From the NCBI GenBank assembly GCA_009746045.1, contig RPFO01000165.1, forward strand, positions 5,814,085 through 5,878,084: a DNA stretch of 64,000 nt, read 5' to 3'. A program made the translations under genes and the position numbers. Every line of letters starts with the position of its first letter. Within the stretch, counting starts at the first letter, position 1. Below are positions 9,690 to 22,600 of this stretch, piece after piece. The DNA is from Mesostigma viride. Its lineage: Eukaryota > Streptophyta > Mesostigmatophyceae > Mesostigmatales > Mesostigmataceae. A model generated the notes under the pieces. The model saw only the letters and a list, made by a program, of their open reading frames with translations. It was not told the DNA's origin and made no database searches.

Positions 9690-11400
9690 ACGCAGTGCTC
9701 TACGCCAAATTCGTCGCCCATTCCCAAGAAAACCCGAACTTCCCATACCAAATGGGACGTCCGCCGCTTCGGCGCCGGCCAGCGGGATTTTTGCATCTTG
9801 GAAATCTTTACGCTCACGAAGGAACAATGTGACGATGTTATCAAGTTCCTGGCCCGCCATGACGAACTTTTCCTGCCTACCCCTGGCGACAAGGTCACCA
9901 AGCCCGCCTGGGAATGGCTGCTTCAAGAACCGGAGGCGTACTTGAAGGCAGTCATCATGTGCAGCTACCTGCGCTGCGACGCCCACGACATCACCCAGAT
10001 TGGCTACGCTGGCCTCAGGAGCCTCCTGCATGAGCGCAGACGGGCAGCCACAGCAGCTGCAGCATCCCCGCAGAGCAGCACCTCCCCCAGCACGGACTCC
10101 ATCCGAGCTGCAGTGGCGGAGCAGCTGGCGCCGATGGCTGAGCAGCTCGCCGCCCTGAACGCGCCTGACGGCCCACTCAACACTCTCTCGGCCAAGGTCA
10201 ACAACATTGAAGCCAGAGTCGCCCTTAAGCTCCAGCCTCAGTTTACTGCTACGCAAGAGCACATTGCCACCAAAGTTTCCGAGGCCACAGCCACTGTGAC
10301 CACCCGCCTTAACCAGGTGGAAGGCCGAGTCGGCCAAGGCACCGTGAAACTTGAGGCAGTTGCCGCCAAGGTAGACGCCCTGGCCACGCAGGTCCCCGAG
10401 ATCGCCGAGCGAACGGCATCGCCGCCCAACCTGCTGGTAGGGCTAGTGATGACCCCTCGACTCGCGCCTCCTGGGCGGACCTGCTCAAGAGCCAGGCATC
10501 CTCTACCACGACCGCCATCACCACCAAGCTCCAGGAGCTGGAAGACACGCGCCGCGAGGCCGCTGACCGCGACCGTCGCCGCTGCCGGGTCATCCTCAGG
10601 CGCTTCGACATGCTGCCGGAGGAGACCCCAGACTCTCTTCTCGACGAGCTGAAGAAACAGCTCTTGGCGCGCATGCAGCTGCCAGGTGCGATACTGCAGG
10701 GCGCCTACCGCCTGCCCCATCCACGGGCCAAGGCTGGGCCCCCTCCAGTGGTCCTCACCTTCAGCGACATCACAGCCCGAGTTCGGTTCCTCTCTCGCCG
10801 CAAGAAGCTGGTGGACACCTCCTGGTCGCTTGACGACGACCTGACGCCAGCCCAGCAGCAGCAACGCCGCGATCAGTGGCCCGACTACATCCGCCACAAG
10901 ACCAACCCCGAGAAGCCCCAAGTGTACTGGCGGGGCGGGGACCTCTACGTCAACAAGAAACTGTGGAAGCCCCCCCGGGCTTCCCCGGGATAGAGCACTC
11001 CAGCTAGTTGTCTAGATGGGGGCAATCGATGATGGGATAGCTTAGGCATTCCAGCACTTGAAACGATATTAGCGCACAGCGTTATAGTACCTTCAATTAG
11101 CTCTGGCACCTTGTGGCCATCAGCTTGCGCCTTAATTAGCCGACGTCTTGAGCCCACCTCACATTTGTAGCATAAGCTATGCGTCAGCCTACCTATGGTA
11201 TTGCACTGGTTGTATTGCACCCACAGTGTTGCGCCCCGGCACCATGCCGTGGAGAGAGCGCTCTGTGGCCTGCCCACCTGCGGCAGTGAGAGAAGCTAGG
11301 GCGCCCTCCCTCCTTCTCACTGTGTATATAGGGTTGAAGGTTCCTTTACTCTGTATTGGCACCCACGTGACGCAGTCACGTGCTTATTAATTAATTAATG
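9690..11400 (+). mobile_element. ORF1-only LINE derivative with hairpin and (TTAA)n tail
   Basis: A coding block resembling an L1-type ORF1 (9798-10993) is followed directly by about 400 bp of 3' UTR, the palindrome at 11364-11382 and ATTAATTAATTAATG at 11385-11400. No endonuclease or RT sequence lies between. The same hairpin plus tail terminates RT-bearing copies in the window, so this may be a half-LINE mobilised in trans, or an internal deletion product. Confidence 0.6.
9798..10993 (+). pseudogene. LINE ORF1-like protein, one frameshift
   Basis: First frame, 9798 to about 10440: an N-terminal helical domain (LTKEQCDDVIKFLARHDELF), then an Ala/Ser-rich linker and a long heptad-like coiled coil (SIRAAVAEQLAPMAEQLAAL onward to VDALATQVPEIAERT). 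Second frame, from before 10610 to the stop at 10993: an RRM-like and C-terminal domain (VVLTFSDITARVRFLSRRKK, SWSLDDDLTPAQQQQRRDQW, VYWRGGDLYV). Coiled coil, RRM and C-terminal domain is the order in L1-type ORF1 nucleic-acid chaperones. One frameshift between about 10440 and 10610 separates the halves, so this copy is likely inactive. Confidence 0.6.
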
Positions 11401-11659
11401 TGCCTCCAACCGGCCATCCCGTCACAATGCCAGCACCCTCCATGCCCCATGCACTAACCCCCACTCGCCCCATGCACTCCCCTGCCTGTTCCATAATACC
11501 CACCCCACCAACAAATATACATAATTATTACAGACATCCACATGCCGCTATCGTCTCGCCCCCACACTGAGGTCCCCCACAACACCGTAACACCGCGGGC
11601 CATCCTCCCCAAACTATACGCTGCCCTCCTCCCCAAACCATAATACGCTGACCCACCCG

Positions 11660-12603
11660 ACCATCAAATTAGAAACTAAATTAAATTATAACATGCCTCC
11701 GTGAGGAGATCATGTAGCACATATTCCTTGATGGGGGTTGGAGGTGGAGGAAGCCGCGTTTAATCGAACTAACCTAACTCTAAGCGATCTAGTCCATAAA
11801 ATCCTAACTACACTACTCAGCAAAACGCCCCTTCCTCTTGGGGGGGGGGGTGGTTTGCCCACAGGGGCTGCATGGCGTGTGTGTGAGCCTGGGCAATCTT
11901 CTGCCACCGCTTCTTCATGTTCTGCATGGCAGTCCAAAGAAGGGAGAGGGAGTGGATTCGGTGTTCGAACTGAGCTGGGACCATGCACTAGGTCGGCACC
12001 AGCAACATCTGGGTGTAGTTCATGGCAGGTTTACCTAGCTTCCTGGGAATGTCCTTCTTGGGGCCAGGCCAGGTCAAAATAGTGCCGCCCTGCATGGTTG
12101 GCCAAGCCGCTGGGGGCCGGCCAGACCATTGAAGGGGGGTGTCAACCTGGCTGGTGCGAGCAAGATGTCCTACAAATGCTATCCTACGCTGCCTAAGCTC
12201 GTCCGAAATACGAGGCATACCCTGATACAAAGACTCTAATGACCTACGCTGGGAAAACCCTACATTCAGGACCATCCTGTAAGCCGTGCCGTCGAGCTTA
12301 GCTGCCAGTGTGTCCGTGAGTGTCCACGCCTAGGCGCCATACGTAAGCACCGTAAGGACGATCGAGGACCTTGAAGAGCATGCGCTTGCGGTGCTCGCCC
12401 AGGCCCTTCGAGCGCCAGTAGGTGGTGAGCGAACGGAGCCGGGCCCAGGCCAGGCCGATGCGGATGTCCACATATCGTCGGCGGTGTCAGGGAGCATGCT
12501 CCCCAGCAGTTTGAAGCAGTCACGGAATGGGACCTCCGTCCCGTTGAGCAGGCGCGGCAGCGGGGGGCGACTGGCTCAATCCATCGAGGCCCCATTCACC
12601 ATC
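11660..12603 (-). mobile_element. 5'-truncated LINE inserted in the inverted repeat, with target duplication
   Basis: On the - strand the RT C-terminal region reads AAKLDGTAYRMVLNVG, then GMPRISDELRQRRIAFVGHL, then DIPRKLGKPAMNY. These are the LDG-T-ML-ALN, PRISD-LR-RR-FAGH and terminal LINE motifs, over several broken frames. The 3' tail is TTATAATTTAATTTAG. ACCATC occurs at both borders (11660-11665 and 12598-12603), a plausible 6-bp target duplication. Same family as 5100-5605. Confidence 0.75.
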
Positions 12604-13430
12604 CACCTTGAGTCCCCCTAACTAACCAACCTCATGTGACTACCACCCTTCCGCATTACCTCCACCACGGGCATGCACCACCTTCCACACCAACGGCGCA
12701 AACCACCCTCTAAACCACCCTACCGCCCCACAACGAGGTTCCCCTACACCACTACTGCATCCCCTCCGGGGCAACCAACCATGCACTTGTCCACTCAACC
12801 ATAACTAATAACACTGCTGCACCGGACTCGCCCACCGACAAGCCCGCCTACGTTACTACCATAGAGGCGAGCCACCAACGCAACCCAAGCATCCCCACCC
12901 CTTACACGAACCTGTGACCTACGCACGAGCTACCCACATTGACAACTGCGTCCCACAACTACTACATAATCAACCCCTCATAACAATGTCCCGGCCCTAT
13001 GACACCCGCAAAGGGGGGGGGGGGCGGGGCTCCCCCCAAACACACACACACTACAGTTTACCTCGGACCGGTATTGTAGTAGTCTAGCGACGCACCGGCT
13101 GTGACCGACCTGACTGACCACGACCACAATCAAGCCACCAACCAGACCTGGGCACGCCCCCACCGACCCACCCCCACACGTCCAGGTACATACATACATC
13201 ATGCACCATGCAAGCGCTCGAGGAGACTATTGCCGTTCGATCCGCGTTGCGGTTCCCGGCCACGTCGATGTGCATCCAGGAAATATCCATGTTGTGTCTG
13301 GTAATGTGCAGTGCGCTCAGACTCCCCCCTATGCCACTCCATCAAGGCTGCTTGGCGTGCGATCGATTGCTAGGATACACCTCGCTGTGAGCTCAGGCGA
13401 AGGTATCCGACGATGCAACCGTCCATGTCA

Positions 13431-13545
13431 CAGTGCCCCGATGTTGTTGTTGTTGTTGTGTCCCACGCCGCCCATGGGCAGCAGAGAATCGTTAGTGGCC
13501 GAGGGCCGGATATATTTAGTATCGGTGGTACTATCGGGGCACTGG
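13431..13545 (-). repeat. SINE-like element with (CAA)n tail, centre of the inverted repeat
   Basis: Read on the - strand: CCAGTGCCCCGATAGTACCA, then a conserved body with CGGCCCTCGGCCAC and AGAATCTGC-type sequence, then CTGCCCATGGGCGGCGTGGG and (CAA)5. A second copy in + orientation is at 14688-14790. Confidence 0.5.
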
Positions 13546-13938
13546 GACATGGACGGTTGCATCATCGGATACCTTCGCGTGAGCTCACAACGGGGTGTAT
13601 CCTAGCAATCGATCGCACGCCAAGTAGCCTGTGTCGATGGAGTGGCATAGAGGGGCTGGAGAGCACATTACTAGATACAGCATGGATACTTCCCGGATGC
13701 AGATCGACGTGGCCCCCGACCTCCGCCTGGACGGGAACCGCAACGCGGAACGGCAGTAGTCTCCTCGAGTGCTCGGTGCAGGATGTATGTACCTGGACGT
13801 GTGGGGGTGGGTCGGTGGGGGTGTGGGTCTGGTTGGTGGCTTGTGGTCGTGGTCACTCACGTCGGTCACAGCCGGTGCGTCGCTAGACTACAATACCGGT
13901 CCGAGGTATTGTTGTGTGTGTGTTTTAGTTGTGTGTGT

Positions 13939-13989
13939 GGGGGGGGGGGGGGGGGGGGGGGAGGGGAACCGCCCCCCCCCCCCCCCCCC
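13939..13989. repeat. Poly(G) run followed by poly(C) run
   Basis: About 23 G, a short AGGGGAACC interruption, then about 19 C. The left arm has a shorter version (13011-13035) flanked by the matching (CA)n tract. The runs can pair with each other and could form a G-quadruplex; run lengths may be unreliable in assembly. Confidence 0.7.
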
Positions 13990-14687
13990 TTTGGCCGTTT
14001 GGCGGGTGTCATGGGGACATTATTAGGGGTTGATTATGTAGTAGTTGTGGGACGCAGTTGTCAATGTGGTTCGCTCGTGCGTGGGTCACAGGTTCGTGTA
14101 AAGGGTGGGGATGCAATTGGGTTGCGTTGGTGGCTGGCCTATGGTATACGTAGGCGGGCTTGTCGGTGGGCGACCGGTGCAGCAGTGTTAGTTCTGGTTG
14201 AGTGGACAATTGGTTGGTTGCCCCAGAGGGGGTGCAGTGAGTGGTATACTAGGGGAACCTCGTTGTGGGGCGGTAGGGTGGTTTAGTGGGTGGTTTGTGA
14301 TGTTGGTGTGGAAGGTGGTGGAGGTAATACCGAAGGGTGGTAGTCACATAGGCGGTTGGTTAGGGGGACTCAAGGTGGATGGTCGGGTGGGTCAGCGTAT
14401 GGTTTGGCGGGGAGGAGCGGACGGAGGGCAGCGTACTATGGTTCGGTTTGGGGAGGCGGGAGGGCGGTCATGTTACGGTGCGGTTGTGGGGGACCTCAGT
14501 GTGGGGGCGATCGAGAGTGGTCATCCTGTAGTCACGGGGGGATGGATAGCGGCATGTGGATGTCTGTAATGTATATTTGTGGGTGGGGTGGGTATGGAAC
14601 AGGCAATGGGGCGAGTGGGGGTTAGCGGGGTGGAGGAGGGTGCTAGCATTGTGGCGGGATGGTTGGAGGCACATGGAACAGTGCCCC

Positions 14688-14790
14688 GATAGTACCACCG
14701 ATACTAAATGTATCCGGCCCTCGGCCACCATAGATTCTCTGCTGCCCATGTTCGGCGTGGGACGCAACAACAAAAACTACTACTACTACT
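14688..14790 (+). repeat. SINE-like element, second copy
   Basis: Same body as 13431-13545 in the opposite orientation (AGTGCCCCGATAGTACCACC, CGGCCCTCGGCCACC, TTCTCTGCTGCCCATGTTCG), ending in CAACAACAA followed by (CTA)n. It sits at the outer edge of the right arm. Confidence 0.5.
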
Positions 14791-14799
14791 ACTACAAAA

Positions 14800-16507
<1,708 letters not shown>

Positions 16508-16628
16508 TACCCGGATCGATCCCTCGCCACACTCAGGGTCCGTCGGTGCCTACCTGTATCATTACCGCGACACGCGCTTCGTCGACGCGCTGCTGCAGAC
16601 GCTCTACCACATCCCCTACTTCTGCCGA
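16508..16628 (+). CDS. USP7: USP7-like exon 1 (of those found): Cys-box region
   Basis: Acceptor CTGCGTGCAG, donor CGA|GTAAGT. It encodes HSGSVGAYLYHYRDTRFVDA followed by LLQTLYHIPYFCR. This aligns to the family Cys box (HTGYVGLKNQGATCYMNS then LLQTLYHIPYF) with two extra residues; the catalytic Cys position is Arg. The exon starts inside a codon, so at least one 5' exon is missing from this annotation. Confidence 0.85.
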
Positions 16629-19600
16629 GTAAGTGGTGGCTTTTGCCTCGGCGTGGTGTGCGGGTATAGACCTAACACTCCCTACTTCTGCCGAGTAAGT
16701 GCGCAACTTGATCATTACAGTTTCTCACACCTGCCAGGTGAACTCCACGCGGATGCTCCACCAGATCCCCTGCTTCTGGCAAATAAGTAAAAGTGGTGGC
16801 TATCGCCTTGGTGTCACGTGCGGGCTATAGGCCTCAGGTGTAGGCCCCTACTAGCGCCGAGTGCGTGCGCGGGATGCGGGCTAAAGTATAACATCTGTTG
16901 GGCATAAGCAAACATTACCAACCATCATGAGCATAATTAAAGATTTGGGCACTTCTCGACATGCTTCATGCAAGTGACATATGCCTGCTTGCACCATTTG
17001 TCTGTCTTTCCTGCCAGTTGCCACGGCCACTCATGGCGCACCTCAGCGCGTGAAGGCAGTACTACTGACAAGCCTTCACTGGCTTCCTGTGTGCGCAGTA
17101 GTTTCGTAGCAGTTTGAACTTGCTCACTTGTGTGAACGATGGTCCTTGTGCTCGCACATACTTGGGACAAGCCCACATGCCGCCAGGCATGACACATCAT
17201 GTTATCTTCACAGCTCTGCATATCATCATCACGTCTTCACATAATGCCATGTCACGATTGCGATAGTGCGCGCTATGGTGACCACGCCCAGCAGACCCCA
17301 CCATTGGTCACCATAGTGTGCGCTATGGTGACCGCGCCCAGCAGCGCTCGTCATCGGTCCCGGTAGTGGTCGCTATAGTGACCGTAGCCGCTAGCCTTCC
17401 CCACCATTGTGCCATGCCATCATCGATGCAGGCGGTATTGCAAACGCCATGGGTTAGTATTGACGACCCTCCAAGCAACGTTGCTGCCGAGCTGGGGCGT
17501 ATCGTCAAGCGATTGTCATCATCCTACGGCCTGCGAAAGCCAACGGCGGACCCAATGAGGCTCCTTATGGCCCTCGGGTGGTTCAAGCATCAGGAGTTCT
17601 TCAAGCCCTACATGGGAGATTTCTGCTGCCATCTGTTCGAGAGGGCTGAGCAAGGGCTGAAGGTGCGCTTGCCTGCAGCTAGAGTCTGCAAATGTGGTCT
17701 TGTTGGGTGCCGAGGATATGGCCCAAAGCGTGCGCTGGATGAAGCAGGTGGCTGAACCGTAGGAAAGCGTGGGGTCCTGAGAACGGTGGCTTTCTCGGCG
17801 CGTAGTATATTCATGATGTGCCGGGTGACAGCAGTCATGATGTGCCGGATATGTGTGCTGGCTGAGGCAGAACATCTACTTCAGAATACGCGCAGAGAGC
17901 AGCTTCTCTCCTTGCCGTCCATCCGCCTGTGCTTGCAGCACACCAGCTGGTGTTCCTGTGGTGTTGGTCCCTGCAGAACTGATCACTGTGCAGCTTATGC
18001 TGTCCACACACGCGCGGTTGCTGTGCCGCTCAGGAGTGAAGGTCATTCCATGCCTGTTTGGGCTGCCCATCTTCAGATGGACATAACAGTGTCGGTGTGA
18101 TCTTTCTCACCTTGTATCTTGACTGCAACCAACAACATTGACTCTCCCACAGTGGGCTCTGGAATGCCTGCAAGTTATTCGCTTACGCTCGCAAGTCGTA
18201 TGCACAAGGCTTACCTTTGCACACTATCTGTAATTCTTTTTTGTCTCATTGCCCACCATAACCTGAATGCTGTCTGATCCCCCACTTACTATCTATTACC
18301 CACGCGGCGCAGTCACGTGCATCTAATAATGCTTCCTGCGACTGATGCTTGCTTGCATGGATGCTGTCTGATTCCCATCGCTTGCCATGAGTGGGGCAGG
18401 GCACGACAGCAGAGGGGGCAATACAAAGGCTGTTCCAGGGCAAGGTCTGTGCTGTCAGCGATGGTGCAGGGGTGGGCGACACCGGGGGTGTCACGGAGCC
18501 CTTTTACGTGCTGCCACTCGACATCAAGGGCTGCAAGGACGTGTATGCATCCCTCGACAAGTACACCACGGCGACACACATGGAGGGCCAAGGGGTAAGG
18601 CAGGCACAGCGGTGAGAGAGCGCGTGTGGGTGCGTGCGTAGCGTTGAGGCATGCCGGTCCCCGAAGTAGTATTCAATGTTTAAACTTTTAGAACATGATT
18701 TGAACCACGCCACCCCTTCTGTAGTTCTGGCGACCGCATTTTGTCCTGACCTACGCAAGCTGTTGGGACACACCTCAAGTGCCCCTCCCTGCGTATGTGT
18801 ACGTGTGTGTGTGTGTGCGTAAGTGCAGGTGAAACTCAATTTCCTTGAACTGAAATAACCACCTGTGGATGAAACGTATAAAGTACTACATCACCCTCTA
18901 CTAAGGTTTCAGTATATTTACATACTAAGATCAGTATATTTACATTACTAAGATTTCACTATGGGCACATCGGGTACCTGCGATGGTTTGGTTTGGGAAG
19001 ATTTCCTAGACTCTTTACCCACCCTAATTATAGAGGGCCGGGCACCATATACTCCCGTGGCTTCCCCCCTGCTCACGGATAGGTTGACAGCAGCCATGAT
19101 CCTTGTTGTCATCTTGATGGTCAGTATCCGGATATGTGCACCCGGTGCACATACCCTGAATCCATGCTGTCTGTGCCTTTCTCGTGCGTTTGCATATTGC
19201 CATCGAAGGATAGAGTAACCTCGTTTGCTGTGAGGGTCCTCTGCCAGCCCCCTAAAACCATACCATGGAATAACATGCAGGGCTGACCAGGGGTACCTAC
19301 CCAAGAGATGATTTTGGCATCTAAAAATAGGATATATTGGGGTCCATCCCACCTCTTGTTGAGGGTGGTGCACACTGTTTGTACCGCTATTAAGCTAATA
19401 ATAGCAAGAGACGCCATTTATGACACATTCTGCCTAGGACCATTGGGGCATCATTTCCCCCCCAAGATTCATTCCCATATAAATGCCTGATTTTGAAAAA
19501 ATTCTACCCAATTGGAACTATAAATAATGAGTGTTCATGAAGTTAATTTCCCCCTGAAAGGGTACTATTTGGGCTAGAAAAAATAAAACAAATCAGTCAC

Positions 19601-22600
19601 ACATGGATAAGGGCCAGGGAGTCATAGACAAGTACTAGACATAGGCAAACATCATCCCATGCACAAAGTTTGCACTCATTCTGACAACAAATGTGGGAGG
19701 AGTGGCGTTTGGCAGTGTGCCACCTGTGCAGGCGCTAAGAAAGGCAATAGTGAGTACCAAGGCACACTAACACTTCCTATGCCATTCAAGAGGCTCCACA
19801 CCATACCCAACTCTCAATAGTGAGTACTAAGGCACACTACCACTTCCTATGCCATCCAAGAGGCTCCAGACCATGCCCAATTCGAGCACAACGCACAAGG
19901 AGGTGGCTGGGCACCTCATGTGCCCTTGCCTTACCTCGGCACGGGCAACCTTACGCGTGTGTGCACAGCATTATGAGACAGGTAGCTCTACATGGCTAGC
20001 CAACACTTCAAGAGCATATCCCAGGTTGATGGTGTGAGCACCATACCAAAACCAAGCTGTGCAATGCATATACACCCTAGAAAGCCATATCCACGGATTG
20101 CCCAAGCAAGGGGAACAACAGACAGTCCACAGAGAAAGCATACTTACCATACATGCTGCGTGCCAGGGCTTCTTACCATTGGTACCTTGCCTTGCTAGCA
20201 TATGATAAGGCTCTTCCTTAATTCAGTGGGAGAGAGGCCAACAAAACAATGATAATCCCTACCTACATGCAGCTTCACCCATGCAGTATGCCCCTCAAAG
20301 CACCCACCATCGCCTTTCTTTCCAGCGCAATTGCTTGCTAAGAAACAACCTCAAGCTTTTGAGCCGCTAAGCACAGTGAAGCCGCTGCTAAGAGACGCTG
20401 CGTCAATATTCACATAAAACTGAGTGCTATCATCACAATCCTTCCAAGAAACCTCTCAACAAATCCCTGACAACTTGCCGACATGCCAATTGCCACGGCT
20501 CACGCTTTGGTACGTCCCAGCCATGCAACTTAGATAAAATCACTGAAAGCTGCCAGGAATATGGCGATGTGCAACACGGAATGGGCATGCTACCTGGCGC
20601 TAACTGCGCAGAAAGAAGCCGAAAATTTGCGTTGATAACCCATAAAGGAAGCGAAACATTCATAAGGCGACGCTGAGCACACGATCGTACCATTACCGGC
20701 ATTGTCCTTCGCCCAGCGGCACAAGAAAGACCAACCTTCCATGGAAAGATTAGACGCGCACTCCGCAAATTCCTGGAGAGTGTCTTAGCGATAATGACGG
20801 AAATCTTGCCAAAACCCAGCAAATATTTTTAAGCTTAACTAATAACGATGTAAACGCATCCTTGACGCCTATTGAAGCCCATGATTCCTGACAATCACCG
20901 CCGGTCTGCCGCTAGCGTGCACTCTAATTTATTCCTAGCGACAAAGTTTTCAGATTGGACCCCCGTGGCGATGGTCATCAGCAAATTAATTGACATTGGA
21001 AAACGCACAAACTCCGCCGTGTGATAAGATCATAAAATCATCATCTTTAAGACTCGCTCAGTTTCTCTGCATTCTGCATGCTATCTTTGTCTAGTTTGCC
21101 TGAAAGCACGTCGCCATGGCCAGCTCCAGCAGGGGTGCGCGCCCCGTGCACCACTTTTTCACGGTACGGACGGGTACCGCGAATTTTTTTTGGCGCCAAA
21201 AAATTCGCACCAGGATCGTCACCTCAAGTGAGCTCGTGTTGTGTCAAAAGACATGTTGAGTGGCATCGCCAATCCTTTGGCTAATTATCTGGAATTTGTT
21301 CCGTGAACCCGGCGGTTGCGGTTTCCTGATTATTATTATTATTATATCCTCTTCTATTATTATATCCTCTTCTATTATTATATCCTCTTCTATTATTACA
21401 TCCTCTTCTATTATTATATCCTCTTCTATTATTATATCCTCTTCTATTATTATATCCTCTTCTATTATTATTATTTTATCCTCTTCTAATATCTCCTTTT
21501 CCCGCATGGCATCGTCCACCGCACACTGCCCTCGGCGCGCCCTGCCAGGTCTTGAGCAAGCGCGTCCTATTCCATGACCTGCCACCGGTCCTCTTGCTGC
21601 AACTGGAGCAGTTTGAGTACGTCGCCGCGGGCAGCGCGCTCGTCAAGGTGAGCGCTGGCCATTATAAGTGTGGGGTATGGTAGGTGTGGGTCAAGGTAGC
21701 TAGTCTAAGTCTCCCGCTACAGCCTAAGTGGACACGTGTCATCATTACCGCCTACACCCAAATGGGTATGCGACAGTAATGGTCTAGAGTAGACATGGCA
21801 CGCATACGCGGCAGTTCTCAATATGTGATGAGCCGGTACCTCGGTACCGGGACTGTAGTGGTCATGTTAGGTCTGACCAGATCAGGACGTACCTAATTGG
21901 TCAGTCCGTTTCAGATCAGTAAGTTTAACTTACGTAAACTCTGGCCAGCCATGGTTGAAGGCTGGCCAGCGGACCATATGCCCACCTATCCCAATGCCAC
22001 CGAGTCACGTCGTCGTAATTTGAATATCTTGCAGCCATTTGGCACTCCGCTAGCGCTCGTGGTCTTCGGTCTGTCCACGCTTACTACTTGCATAACCCCC
22101 CCCCAAAAAAAAACACGTGCGCACACATGACGAGCATAACACACTAGCAGTTTTTCCCATCTTTTTCCACGATACTCTCATGGCCTCCGACAATGGCAAA
22201 GCCCCGGCAAGTCGTCAGGAGTCTTCGAGCTCTCTGGGCTCCGAGTCTTCCTGGACATCGGATTCTCAACTGGCCTATCAGCTGGAAATGCTGAGGGCAG
22301 GTCAGGCATATCGGTCGGACCCGGATGTGGAGCCAGACAACGATGACGCGATGAGGATGGTGAGCGGTCGGTCGACGTCAGACAACGACGAGTCGCGGGA
22401 CTCGTACAGCGACGTTGTGCAGCGTGAAGAGTAGCACGCCACCGGCGAGCAGACACGGTTTGCCTGCACTTGCGGCATCAACCGCGGGCGCGGCAGCTCG
22501 CACGTCCCGGGGCAGGAGTTGTCCATGGAGGGAGCCAGGATCCTCCGCAGAAGAGCGCGACGACGCGCGGCACGAGCTGGTGGGGACCGATGCGAGCCTT

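Larger units (their letters stand above)
11401..14680. repeat. Large imperfect inverted repeat, arms about 1.1 kb
   Basis: Left arm 11401-11665 plus 12604-13430; right arm about 13546-14675. Paired landmarks: TGCCTCCAACC at 11401 with GGTTGGAGGCA near 14665; ACATCCACATGCCGCTATC near 11534 with GATAGCGGCATGTGGATGT near 14545; CAACTGCGTCCCACAACTA near 12942 with TAGTTGTGGGACGCAGTTG near 14040; and CTGGATGCACATCG-type sequence near 13265 with its inverse near 13700. The left arm is interrupted by a LINE (11666-12597) missing from the right arm, so the inversion is older. No transposase was seen. Confidence 0.75.

Noticed and set aside
20433-20822. 129-codon open frame on the - strand in intron 3
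   Set aside because: No recognisable domain, no splice or codon support, probably chance.
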